DNA of 14,787 nucleotides, taken from Candidatus Peregrinibacteria bacterium. Lineage in GTDB: Bacteria > Patescibacteriota > Gracilibacteria > Peribacterales > Peribacteraceae. Location: the NCBI GenBank assembly GCA_016215715.1, contig JACRIG010000117.1, positions 1 to 14,787 of the forward strand, given 5' to 3'. Shown here in pieces: positions 1 through 6,194 of the stretch (the stretch's first letter is position 1; every line of letters starts with the position of its first letter). The notes under the pieces were generated by a model. That model saw only the letters and a program-made list of their open reading frames with translations. It searched no databases and was not told the DNA's origin. The position numbers and the translations under genes are program-made.

Positions 1-32
1 ACGGCACAGGTATTGATGGATGCATGTGACTG

Positions 33-64
33 AAAAGGGCGCCCGCGGGCGCCCTTTTCTTTTT
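33..64. terminator. GC-rich palindromic terminator, likely shared by convergent genes
   Basis: Positions 33-58 form a perfect 26-nt palindrome (AAAAGGGCGCC on the left arm), folding into an 11-bp stem with a CGCG loop. On the plus strand it is followed by CTTTTT (59-64), a classic intrinsic terminator for a gene that must end before the window or within its first 33 nt. On the minus strand the stem ends in TTTT, so it may also terminate the surface-protein gene that stops at 79. Confidence 0.85.
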
Positions 65-78
65 GGTCCGGACAATCA

Positions 79-1554
79 TCAATCCGACATGAGAATAGAC
101 GCGATGATCGGATCGCCGAGAATCGTACCGACGGGGTTAGAAAGATTCAGCAGAATTGTCTCGCCCGCATCGGCGCTCGTATCCTTCATGAGCGGAACGT
201 CGAAGGTCTTGCTCGATTCCCCGACTGCAAACGAGAGTGTGCCGGCAACACCGACGTAATCGACGCCGTTGGTCGCCGAGCCGCCGTTCGCGGCATAGTT
301 CACGCTGGCTGCCCCCTTGGTTCCTCCCACGCGCATGACGGTGATGACGGCTTTGCCGGAGCTCTCTCCGGCTTCGTAGTTTGCTTTGCTGAATTTCATG
401 CTGCCCGATCCATAGGCAGCCGTTTCGTTATCGTAGATGGTGAGCACGACGGCACCGGGATTCGCAATGACGCCTCCTGCAGTCGGCGAAGTGAGTGACA
501 GCGTAACGGTCTTGTTTCCGTCGATACTGGTGTCGTCGGGAATCGTCAGGGTGAAGGTCTTCGTAGTCTCACCGGCTGCAAAACTGACCGTTCCGCTGGT
601 AGCGCTGAAATCCGTACTGCCCGCCGTTCCGTTGGTCGTCGAATAGCCGACGTCCACGGCACCGGTGGTGACACCGCTTCGCACGACTCCGACGGTCATC
701 GAGCCTGCATTCTCAATGATGCCGTACGCCGCCGCGCTGAAGGAGAGGATCGGACTGCTCGCGACCGAAGAGGCCGCCGCTGAGGTGCCCTGCGGAAGCG
801 AACTGCTGGAAACGGCATATTTGTCGGTGATGGTAACGGTTGCCGCCGACGGCGTGCTGATGCCGACACCGTTCCCCGGATTCTTCAGTTCGATGGTGAA
901 GGTCCGGTTATCTTTGGTAATACCGTCGTCTTTCACCTGAATGGTGAGTTTCTTGCTCGTTTCTTTATTGGCGAATGTGAGGACGCCGGAGCTGTCGACG
1001 TAATCGGTACCCGCGACGGCGGTGCCGGGCTTCAGCGCGTACTCTACAGTCACCGTTCCCTGATTGCCTCCGGTGCGGACGATCGTCGCGATGACGCTGC
1101 CGAGCGATTCATTGATGGAGAAATTCGATGTTGTGAAGCGGAGGTAGCCCGCGGGATTATAAGCGTAGCTCGTCACGGCACTCGACGCTGCACTGGAGAT
1201 CGCGGCAGCGGAGGAAGCAGTTTCGCTCATCGCACTGCTGGACGAAGCGGCTGCGGATGAGCTGACTGCGACGCCCTCGCGCAGGAGATCGTCACGCAGT
1301 CGCTTCAGAAGTACGGCAATCTGTCCGCGCGTTGCGGGCTCATCGGGTTTGAAGGTTCCGTCCTCGAATCCTCTGATGATCCCCTCCTGCACCATCTCTC
1401 CGATAGCTGAGTCGTAATAGGAACCGGCCGGCACGTCCGTAAACCGGGAAGAGCCGAGCAGTCCGACCGCGAGGCCGGTGCCCATCGCACCGATCATGAT
1501 GCCGAAACTGACGGCACCGACAAGTGCGACACGGGAAGAACGCAGGAGAGACAT
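79..1554 (-). CDS. Secreted surface protein with one SLH domain and three Calx-beta domains
   Basis: About 491 aa from the ATG at 1554, which opens directly into a signal peptide or membrane segment (MSLLRSSR, then a Gly/Ala/Val-rich hydrophobic stretch to about residue 33). An upstream TTG at 1614 would add 20 unlikely residues. Residues about 37-88 form one SLH domain (FTDVPAGSYYDSAI ... GFEDGTFKPDEPATRGQIA). A Ser/Ala-rich linker (95-137) follows, then three Calx-beta repeats at about 138-244, 269-377 and 386-491, each with the N/ES-x-G, TDY or TDF and LSF-x-x-GE/KETSK pattern. SLH domains usually anchor proteins to cell-wall polymers or S-layers and usually come in threes. Calx-beta folds are extracellular Ca2+-binding or adhesion modules. 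The protein ends at the last Calx-beta strand, so no C-terminal anchor is seen. Role inferred: cell-surface adhesion or envelope protein. The gene is divergent from the dciA-like gene; no convincing Shine-Dalgarno. Confidence 0.85.
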   Translation of the reverse strand: MSLLRSSRVALVGAVSFGIMIGAMGTGLAVGLLGSSRFTDVPAGSYYDSAIGEMVQEGIIRGFEDGTFKPDEPATRGQIAVLLKRLRDDLLREGVAVSSSAAASSSSAMSETASSAAAISSAASSAVTSYAYNPAGYLRFTTSNFSINESLGSVIATIVRTGGNQGTVTVEYALKPGTAVAGTDYVDSSGVLTFANKETSKKLTIQVKDDGITKDNRTFTIELKNPGNGVGISTPSAATVTITDKYAVSSSSLPQGTSAAASSVASSPILSFSAAAYGIIENAGSMTVGVVRSGVTTGAVDVGYSTTNGTAGSTDFSATSGTVSFAAGETTKTFTLTIPDDTSIDGNKTVTLSLTSPTAGGVIANPGAVVLTIYDNETAAYGSGSMKFSKANYEAGESSGKAVITVMRVGGTKGAASVNYAANGGSATNGVDYVGVAGTLSFAVGESSKTFDVPLMKDTSADAGETILLNLSNPVGTILGDPIIASILMSD

Positions 1555-1651
1555 AGAAAATGGGGAAGGGAAACAGTACACCGGTAGTGTGCGAAGAGAA
1601 GACGTGCAAAGCAATAGACATCATCGGGAAAAAAGATCACAGTGAATTCTC

Positions 1652-1957
1652 ATGGATCACATTTCACGCGTCCTCCCCGGCGTCCTGCAGAAGCGCGGAC
1701 TCGCTGCACACGCGCATGCGGCGCTGGCGATCCACCGCACACGCGACTGGCTTACGGCTCATCACAAAACACTGTTGCCCTACCTCATTCCCAGATCGGT
1801 TGTAGACGGAACGCTCACCATCGAATTTTCCCATCCGGCCGCCGCGCAGGAGTCTCAGAGCCATATCCCCGCTCTCCTGAGCTTTCTCAGCGAGCAGTGT
1901 CCACTGGCTGCTGTCAAAGCAATCCGGCTGGTGCGCTCAGAAAGCACGAGAAAGTGA
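1652..1957 (+). CDS. DciA-like (DUF721) protein
   Basis: 101 aa. The pattern fits the DUF721/DciA family: an N-terminal helix (VLPGVLQKRGL), a W-containing segment (TRDWLTAHHKTLLPYLIP), a short beta motif with VVDGTLTIEFSHPAAAQE, and a C-terminal beta strand (VKAIRLVR). In other bacteria DciA loads the replicative helicase DnaB, and family members in CPR genomes are typically this short. The assignment rests on pattern, not on a search. It lies 83 nt before the rpsP start and probably begins a replication/translation cluster. No Shine-Dalgarno precedes the ATG. Alternative: another small nucleic-acid-binding protein. Confidence 0.6.
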   Translation: MDHISRVLPGVLQKRGLAAHAHAALAIHRTRDWLTAHHKTLLPYLIPRSVVDGTLTIEFSHPAAAQESQSHIPALLSFLSEQCPLAAVKAIRLVRSESTRK

Positions 1958-2003
1958 TACTAGGAGTTTTCAGCTGAATGACGAATTTGGGAATCAGAAA
2001 GGC

Positions 2004-2032
2004 TTGCAAGCTCCCCGTTCCTTCCCTACACT
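2004..2032 (+). promoter_or_regulatory. Promoter of rpsP: TTGCAA - 17 nt - TACACT
   Basis: A good sigma70-type promoter. The -35 is at 2004-2009, the spacer is 17 nt and the -10 is at 2027-2032. The rpsP ATG lies only 8 nt after the -10, so transcription should start at or within 1-2 nt of the start codon, giving a leaderless mRNA. Confidence 0.6.
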
Positions 2033-2040
2033 TCCGGCCC

Positions 2041-2487
2041 ATGCTCATGATCAGACTCCAACGGACCGGCAGAAGTAACCTCGCGACCTACCGCATCGTC
2101 GTCGCGGAGAAAGCGCGTCCGGTGAAGGGTAAGTTCCTCGCGATCCTCGGGCATTACCTGCCGCAGCAGAATCCGCCTGTTTTCAAACTCGATGAAGCTG
2201 CAGCGGTTGAATGGATTAAAAAAGGAGCACAGCCGAGCGATACGGCCGCCCGACTCTTTAAGAAGGCCGGCATGCAGGGAATGGAAAAGTTCATGCAGCG
2301 CTATACAAAGAAGAAACCGAAGGGAGAAGAGCCTGCGGCAGAAGTACCCGCTGCGCCGGCCGCATCCGCTCAGACTGAAACGAAGCCTGAGACAAAACAG
2401 GAACCTGCCAAAGAGGAAGCACCCAAGACTGAAGAAGAAGCTCCTGCAAAAGAGGAGACGCCGCCCGCTGAGCCCGCCGCCGCTTAG
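2041..2487 (+). CDS. rpsP: Ribosomal protein bS16 with a long acidic/Pro-Ala tail
   Basis: 148 aa from ATG 2041. The family begins M-x-x-IRL, which MLMIRLQRTGR satisfies; the 21 residues encoded upstream are not S16-like and overlap the promoter. Conserved features: YRIVVAEKARPVKG, ILGHYLPQQNPP, VEWIKKGAQPSDTAARLFKKAG. S16 is a small-subunit assembly protein binding 16S rRNA. The core ends near residue 95. The remainder is a low-complexity A/E/P/K/T extension (AAEVPAAPAASAQ ... EEAPAKEETPPAEPAAA), common in CPR S16 and probably disordered. khpA follows 44 nt later, matching the widespread rpsP-KH order, but rimM, trmD and rplS are absent here. No Shine-Dalgarno; the promoter is just upstream. 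Confidence 0.95.
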   Translation: MLMIRLQRTGRSNLATYRIVVAEKARPVKGKFLAILGHYLPQQNPPVFKLDEAAAVEWIKKGAQPSDTAARLFKKAGMQGMEKFMQRYTKKKPKGEEPAAEVPAAPAASAQTETKPETKQEPAKEEAPKTEEEAPAKEETPPAEPAAA

Positions 2488-2531
2488 AGCACTGGTATTC
2501 ACGCATTCAGAAGCGTACGCTTTCACCCGCT

Positions 2532-2807
2532 ATGACCTCCGAGCCAGTAACGACAGAAATCCCCGGGCTCTCCTTCCTTCGCTTCGTCCTCGAGTCCATC
2601 GTCGATGACAGGGACGCGCTCGTCATCGAATCCAAAATCGACGAGTTGGGGATTCTCCTGACCGTACAGGTGAGTGACCGCGACATGGGAAAGCTGATCG
2701 GGAAGGGGGGCCAGACGGTCAAAGCACTGCGCACGCTGCTGCGTCAGATCGGCGGCAACGCACAACAGAGGATCAACTTAAAAATTCTTGAGCCTCCCGT
2801 TTCTTAA
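2532..2807 (+). CDS. khpA: KhpA-like KH-domain RNA-binding protein
   Basis: 91 aa. A single type II KH domain with the diagnostic GxxG loop inside GKLIGKGGQTVKALRTLL (about residues 52-69), preceded by a beta-rich start (ALVIESKIDELGILLTVQVS) and followed by INLKILE. KhpA is a small RNA chaperone that in Firmicutes partners with KhpB and affects cell division and ribosome biogenesis. Its position directly after rpsP is the conserved bacterial arrangement and supports the call. A weak -10-like TACGCT (2516-2521) ends 10 nt before the ATG, so independent leaderless transcription is possible; otherwise it is cotranscribed with rpsP. No Shine-Dalgarno seen. Confidence 0.88.
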   Translation: MTSEPVTTEIPGLSFLRFVLESIVDDRDALVIESKIDELGILLTVQVSDRDMGKLIGKGGQTVKALRTLLRQIGGNAQQRINLKILEPPVS

Positions 2808-2827
2808 ATCCCCTCCCCCCTCCCCGT

Positions 2828-3145
2828 ATGCTCCGCGATCTCCTCGAACAGGGTTCCATCATCGACATCATCGCAACGTTCATCGCGCTGTCGCTGATCG
2901 TCGCGTCGCTCCTGTGTCTCGTCTTCATCATCGTCGGGGGCATCACCTTCATCCTCTCCGCCGGCAACGAAGAGAAGATCAAGAAGGCCGTCCACACCAT
3001 CCGCTTCGCGATCATCGGTCTCATCGTCACCTTCATCGCCTTCTTCGCGGTCGCGTGGATCAGCCGTCTCCTCGACATTCCCTTCGACCTCAACTTCCAG
3101 ACGATCGTGGATCTGATGCAGCAGATATTCACGTCGCTGCAGTAA
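2828..3145 (+). CDS. Small two-helix membrane protein, T4SS pilin (VirB2/TrbC)-like
   Basis: 105 aa with two hydrophobic helices at about residues 12-43 and 59-82, separated by a short charged loop (SAGNEEKIKKAVHTIR), then an amphipathic tail (FQTIVDLMQQIF). This two-helix hairpin with a Lys-rich loop is the architecture of the VirB2/TrbC-like pilin family often found in several copies in CPR genomes; those proteins sit in the inner membrane and may form secretion or DNA-uptake pili. Here no other type IV secretion gene is adjacent, so the function is not shown. The gene starts 20 nt after khpA, behind a C-rich stretch without a Shine-Dalgarno, and ends just before a hairpin terminator, so it closes the cluster. 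Confidence 0.6.
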   Translation: MLRDLLEQGSIIDIIATFIALSLIVASLLCLVFIIVGGITFILSAGNEEKIKKAVHTIRFAIIGLIVTFIAFFAVAWISRLLDIPFDLNFQTIVDLMQQIFTSLQ

Positions 3146-3157
3146 GAATCAATTATT

Positions 3158-3196
3158 AAAAGTGTCGCCCTTCAACAAGTTCGGTGCGACACTTTT
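3158..3196 (+). terminator. Hairpin terminator after the pilin-like gene
   Basis: AAAAGTGTCGC (3158-3168) pairs perfectly with GCGACACTTTT (3186-3196) across a 17-nt loop. The stem starts 12 nt after the stop codon of the preceding gene and ends in TTTT. The U tract is short, so efficiency is uncertain. Confidence 0.65.
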
Positions 3197-3240
3197 GTGA
3201 TTCTTTAATTAAATTCGAGAATACATTGACTACATCTGAG

Positions 3241-3275
3241 CCCCCACGGGAGGGGTTGGGAGGTGCTCCTCCCAA
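3241..3275. repeat. G/C-tract intergenic palindromic repeat, copy 1
   Basis: A run of GGGAGGGG and TTGGGAGG ending in a perfect 8-bp hairpin, TTGGGAGG (3256-3263) and CCTCCCAA (3268-3275), with a TGCT loop. Its style (GGGG-TTGGG-AGG plus an inverted arm) resembles the repeats near 11245-11280 and 11351-11384, so it may be a divergent member of the same family. Confidence 0.45.
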
Positions 3276-3299
3276 TAAAAAAATAGGCGCAGGAGCGCC
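3273..3299 (-). terminator. Terminator of tRNA-Val
   Basis: On the minus strand GGCGC-TCCT-GCGCC (3286-3299) is followed by TATTTTTTTATT (down to 3273). A 5-bp GC stem with a long U tract is a good intrinsic terminator and lies about 25 nt downstream of the tRNA CCA end. Confidence 0.7.
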
Positions 3300-3328
3300 A
3301 CCAGCAATCGCAGAACGATTGCTGGTGG
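3298..3328 (-). other. 13-bp hairpin that incorporates the tRNA-Val CCA end
   Basis: CCACCAGCAATCG (3298-3310) and CGATTGCTGGTGG (3316-3328) are perfectly complementary with a 5-nt loop. On the tRNA strand the first arm begins with the last C residues, the discriminator A and the encoded CCA of tRNA-Val (3323-3328), so the trailer can base-pair with the mature 3' end. It may guide or delay 3' processing. Confidence 0.6.
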
Positions 3329-3399
3329 GCGGTACAGGATTCGAACCTGTGACCTCCGAGGTGTAAGCTCGGCGCTCTAACCAGCTGAGCTAACCGCCC
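3323..3399 (-). tRNA. tRNA-Val(UAC), CCA encoded
   Basis: A complete cloverleaf on the minus strand: acceptor GGGCGGT/ACCGCCC, D-arm GCTC-AGCTGGTTA-GAGC, anticodon arm CCGAG-CTTACAC-CTCGG with anticodon TAC, variable loop AGGTC, T-arm ACAGG-TTCGAAT-CCTGT, discriminator A and CCA at 3325-3323. All stems pair. It reads GUA and, by wobble, other Val codons. It is preceded by a -10 box 8 nt upstream and an unusual module (3442-3520), and followed by a CCA-pairing hairpin and a terminator. Confidence 0.97.
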
Positions 3400-3407
3400 A
3401 TGTGAAC

Positions 3408-3413
3408 ATCATA
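3408..3413 (-). promoter_or_regulatory. -10 box (TATGAT) of tRNA-Val
   Basis: TATGAT on the minus strand, 8 nt before tRNA nucleotide G1. No convincing -35 was found at 16-18 nt. The same spacing is seen at all four tRNA or tRNA-fragment starts in the window, which supports it. Confidence 0.55.
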
Positions 3414-3441
3414 GTCGACAATCATTCCCTAATGTAATCAA

Positions 3442-3520
3442 CAGCTGGTTAGAGCGCTTCGCACTTTTTATTTGCCACGATCGTGCGCGATCGTGGTCCC
3501 AGCTGAGCTAACCGCCCATG
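3442..3520 (-). other. tRNA-Val-linked module: 5' tRNA fragment + hairpin + antisense D-arm
   Basis: Read on the minus strand. (1) Positions 3520-3499 repeat exactly 22 nt of the real tRNA start (CAT plus tRNA nt 1-19; the real copy is 3402-3381). (2) Positions 3496-3475 form a perfect 9-bp hairpin, CCACGATCG-CGCA-CGATCGTGG. (3) Next comes a linker with CAAATAAAAAG. (4) Positions 3457-3442 read GCGCTCTAACCAGCTG, the exact reverse complement of tRNA nt 13-28 (3387-3372). A 39-nt spacer with a -10 box separates it from the tRNA. The fragment lacks everything 3' of the D-loop, so it is not a functional tRNA. The antisense part can pair with CAGCTGG of the fragment (7 bp) or with the true D-arm (16 bp). 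The module at 6755-6834 has the same plan. Function unknown. Confidence 0.85.
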
Positions 3521-3525
3521 GCATG

Positions 3526-3531
3526 AGTATA
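3526..3531 (-). promoter_or_regulatory. -10 box (TATACT) before the tRNA-Val fragment
   Basis: TATACT on the minus strand, 8 nt before G1 of the partial tRNA copy, the same spacing as for the complete tRNA. It implies a separate upstream transcript starting with the tRNA 5' sequence. No good -35 is visible. Confidence 0.45.
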
Positions 3532-3565
3532 AGCTGAAGAAGCTGTCTTCTGCCAGGAATGAGTC

Positions 3566-3594
3566 TGGACCAGAGCCACCCGCTCCTCTACACT
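3566..3594 (+). promoter_or_regulatory. Promoter of secG: TGGACC - 17 nt - TACACT
   Basis: The -10 TACACT at 3589-3594 is identical to that of rpsP. A 4/6 -35 match lies 17 nt upstream at 3566-3571. The ATG at 3605 is 10 nt past the -10, so the mRNA would have almost no leader. Confidence 0.5.
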
Positions 3595-3604
3595 TCCCCT
3601 ACTC

Positions 3605-3823
3605 ATGTCCACCATCCTTACCGCTCTCGAGGCAGTCTTAAGCATTATCGTGACGGCGCTGATTCTCATCCAGCAGCGGTCTGCCGGCATCGCCGCAACC
3701 TTCGGCGGGACGAATACGGTGCAGGTGCAGCGCAGGGGTGCCGAGAAGATCCTGTATCAGGCACCCGTTGTATGCGCCACCACCCTCATCGCGCTGAGCA
3801 TCGTCCAGTGGTACGTCGTCTAG
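3605..3823 (+). CDS. secG: Preprotein translocase subunit SecG
   Basis: 72 aa with two hydrophobic helices (about residues 3-22 and 51-70) and the conserved SecG loop between them: LIQQRSAGIAATFGG, then VQRRGAEKILY. SecG is the small accessory subunit of the SecYEG channel in the cytoplasmic membrane. Length and topology match the minimal SecG of CPR bacteria. The solute-binding-type gene begins 30 nt downstream on the same strand, so the two are probably cotranscribed. No Shine-Dalgarno. Confidence 0.87.
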   Translation: MSTILTALEAVLSIIVTALILIQQRSAGIAATFGGTNTVQVQRRGAEKILYQAPVVCATTLIALSIVQWYVV

Positions 3824-3853
3824 GACCGCTCAGCGGACTTTAAGAAACATGCC

Positions 3854-6124
3854 ATGACCCTCCTCCTCCGAACCGTCGATTTGCTGGTCCGCGGATACGC
3901 GCGGTTCGAACGCCGGATGTTCCTGATTCTCGGAGGACTCTTCCTCGCAAGCCTCACATTTCTGCTGATCCGCTTCTACTACGCAAACACGGTGCTCGTC
4001 CCGACGACCGGCGGGACGTACATCGAGGGCTCCGTCGGCGACCTGCAGCCGCTCAACCCGTGGTTCACCGTGACCAATGACGTCAACCGCGACATCGTTT
4101 CACTGGTATTCGCAGGACTGCTGAAATATAACCCCGAGAGCAAGAAGATTGAGGAGGATCTCGCAACGATGAGAGCATCCAATGACAGCAGGGTCTACAC
4201 CCTCACACTGCGCGAGAATCTTTTTTGGCACGACTCGACAAAGAAAGTCCCGCACCCCGTCACCGCCGATGACGTCCTCTTCACGTTCAGAAGCATTCAG
4301 GATCCGGAGTTTCCCAATCAGCTCCTGCGACAGAATTTTCGGGGAGTAAGCATCGAGAAGATCGACGAGCGTGCCGTTCAGTTCCGGCTCGATGCGCCCT
4401 ACAGCTTCTTTCCGAGTAACCTGACTCTTGGCCTGCTGCCGAAAAAATCCTTTGAAGGAATCCCCGTAAAACTCCTCGATCAGGCTCTCGACTTCGGCTT
4501 CGCCCCCGTCGGTGCGGGACCCTATCGTCTCAAATCTCTGGTGCAGACGGAACTGAGCACGGAAATAACGCTTGAGCGATTTGAGCGCGGCCTTCCTCCC
4601 GCCGTCCATCTGGACAGCATCATCTTCCGCATCTTCTCCGATTACCCCACACTTTTATCGGACCTGCGCAGTCTCGACGGCATCCGCACCGTTCCGCGCA
4701 CCAGCGGAGGCGAGCCCGCCGTCCCCAAACGCTTCACCGCTGTCACGTACTCTCTGCCGCAGTACGTTGCCCTGTTCTTCAATATGGATCGCACCGTCGT
4801 TTCGGACCAGCAGCTGAGACTGGGCCTGCAGCTCGGGACAAACAAGCAGGACGTCGTGAACGCCATCGGGGAATCGGTGATCGTCGACACTCCCCTGCTG
4901 GAACTCGCTTCATCGGACTGGCGCTACCACTTCGATCCGGAGGCGGCGCAGGGCGCGCTCTTCGCGTCGGCGTGGTACTTCCCGGAAAAGGTACGTCTGC
5001 AGCGTCTTCTGGAACAGCGGGAGGCCAATAGCGTCGGGCCCATCAAAATCGATCCGATCGTCCTTCTCGATACCGGGGCCGTGCTGGTCGTGACCGGAGC
5101 GCTGGAGAGAGCAAGCTTTGCCGAGAAGCTCAACGGTGTCCGCCTGAAGCCGCTCGCATCCACGGGCACATGGACGGTGTCACTGCCTACCTCGGGCACC
5201 GGCGCTCTGCGAATGGGCGAAAATCTTCTGAAACTCACAGACCAGAAGGGACGGATTCTCGATTCGTTCTACGTGTGGCGGACGGAGAATGTGGATGAGT
5301 ATCGCCTCGCCTCCGAGGAACAGCGCCTCGTCGATCTCTTCCTTGAGTCAAAAGGGACCGCGCTCCCCGCAGCCAAACGCATCGCGGTCAAAGATCTCGT
5401 TCTGGATAAAGGCTTCCTCCGTCTCAGAGTAAAAAGCGATCCTGTGGGCATCCGCATCAACGACGCAGGGAAGAAGCTGACCATCACCATCCTCACGAGT
5501 CCCTCTCCCGAAAAATATAAGACGATTGCCGAAAACATCCGGCGTCAATGGGCGCTGCTGGGCGTTCAGGTGAAGGTCGAGGTTCCCGCGACGCGAAAAG
5601 ATTTCGAGGACAGGCTTCTGAAGCGCGACTACGACGTCGTCCTCTTCGGGCAATCGCTCCTCGATAATCTCGACAGCTACCCCTACTGGCACAGTAGCGG
5701 CAATCAGCGCATCACGGGCAACCGCAACGATCTGCGTCTCGATGCGTACAATCTGTCACAGTATCATTCATTCGAAGCGGATACGTTCCTCGAAACAGTC
5801 CGCAGAACGATGAATGACCGTGAGCGCGAAGACGCGCTGAAAAAACTCCGCGAGGTTCTCAAGCGCGATGTGCCGGCCGTCTTCCTCTACTCCCCTCTCT
5901 ACACGTTCGCCTACCGCGAGGACATTCAGGGCGTGACCCTCGGCCACCTGTCGCTCCACTCCGACCGCTTCCTCTCACTCTACAAATGGTACGTCGAGCA
6001 GGACAGGGTCTTCCGGTCCGGGGAGAGTTGGCTGTCCTTTTTCGGATGGCTGTCAAGCGCACATCGGACAGATACGACGGTTGTGCCCGTCTCAGGGACA
6101 GGCTCATCCGCCAGCAGCAAGTGA
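3854..6124 (+). CDS. Membrane-anchored family 5 solute-binding protein (peptide/Ni type, OppA/DppA-like)
   Basis: 756 aa. An N-terminal transmembrane helix (about residues 21-41) follows an Arg-rich start. There is no lipobox Cys, so the protein is anchored by the helix rather than by lipid. The N-terminal SBP_bac_5 half is clear: GGTYIEGSVGDLQPLNPW, IVSLVFAGLLKYN, LTLRENLFWHD and PVTADDVLFTFRSIQDP. The C-terminal half resumes near residue 540 with LTITILTSPSPEKYKTIAENIRRQW, YDVVLFGQ and DVPAVFLYSP. Between about 375 and 500 lies an atypical insertion rich in beta strands (VLVVTGALERA, GTWTVSLPTSGTG, YVWRTENVDEY), resembling an extracellular beta-sandwich module. The family normally delivers oligopeptides or similar solutes to ABC permeases. 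No permease or ATPase is in the window, so transport is not demonstrated. The C-terminus is Ser/Thr-rich. It starts 30 nt after secG. Confidence 0.85.
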   Translation: MTLLLRTVDLLVRGYARFERRMFLILGGLFLASLTFLLIRFYYANTVLVPTTGGTYIEGSVGDLQPLNPWFTVTNDVNRDIVSLVFAGLLKYNPESKKIEEDLATMRASNDSRVYTLTLRENLFWHDSTKKVPHPVTADDVLFTFRSIQDPEFPNQLLRQNFRGVSIEKIDERAVQFRLDAPYSFFPSNLTLGLLPKKSFEGIPVKLLDQALDFGFAPVGAGPYRLKSLVQTELSTEITLERFERGLPPAVHLDSIIFRIFSDYPTLLSDLRSLDGIRTVPRTSGGEPAVPKRFTAVTYSLPQYVALFFNMDRTVVSDQQLRLGLQLGTNKQDVVNAIGESVIVDTPLLELASSDWRYHFDPEAAQGALFASAWYFPEKVRLQRLLEQREANSVGPIKIDPIVLLDTGAVLVVTGALERASFAEKLNGVRLKPLASTGTWTVSLPTSGTGALRMGENLLKLTDQKGRILDSFYVWRTENVDEYRLASEEQRLVDLFLESKGTALPAAKRIAVKDLVLDKGFLRLRVKSDPVGIRINDAGKKLTITILTSPSPEKYKTIAENIRRQWALLGVQVKVEVPATRKDFEDRLLKRDYDVVLFGQSLLDNLDSYPYWHSSGNQRITGNRNDLRLDAYNLSQYHSFEADTFLETVRRTMNDREREDALKKLREVLKRDVPAVFLYSPLYTFAYREDIQGVTLGHLSLHSDRFLSLYKWYVEQDRVFRSGESWLSFFGWLSSAHRTDTTVVPVSGTGSSASSK

Positions 6125-6127
6125 CCA

Positions 6128-6156
6128 TTGACGCTCCATGCACAGCCGCGTAAAAT
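6128..6156 (+). promoter_or_regulatory. Promoter of rplI: TTGACG - 17 nt - TAAAAT
   Basis: Near-consensus sigma70 hexamers at 6128-6133 and 6151-6156 with optimal 17-nt spacing, starting just after the stop codon of the preceding gene. The predicted start near 6163 gives a leader of about 32 nt before the rplI ATG at 6195, unlike the leaderless pattern elsewhere. Confidence 0.7.
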
Positions 6157-6194
6157 CCTTTGGCTCTATGCCAAGGCCCCATTCACGACCTTCT

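Noticed and set aside
20..259. 79-aa plus frame at the window start
   Set aside because: It runs through the terminator and antisense to the Calx-beta gene; no promoter or domain.
2192..2608. 138-aa Arg-rich plus frame overlapping rpsP
   Set aside because: A shifted-frame shadow of the rpsP low-complexity tail.
3184..3366. Plus-strand 60-aa frame ending in VGGTGFEPVTSEV
   Set aside because: The C-terminus is the antisense translation of tRNA-Val, a well-known type of spurious ORF. The rest covers a repeat and a terminator.
3381..3520. Direct repeats of the tRNA start as attL/attR sites of an integrated element
   Set aside because: Integrative elements normally duplicate the tRNA 3' part or anticodon/T-arm, and only about 100 nt lie between the copies with no integrase. 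The antisense segment is also unexplained by this model.
3442..3520. Split or trans-spliced tRNA half (as in Nanoarchaeum)
   Set aside because: The complete tRNA is present immediately downstream, no matching 3' half was found, and the fragment breaks in the D-loop rather than near the anticodon.
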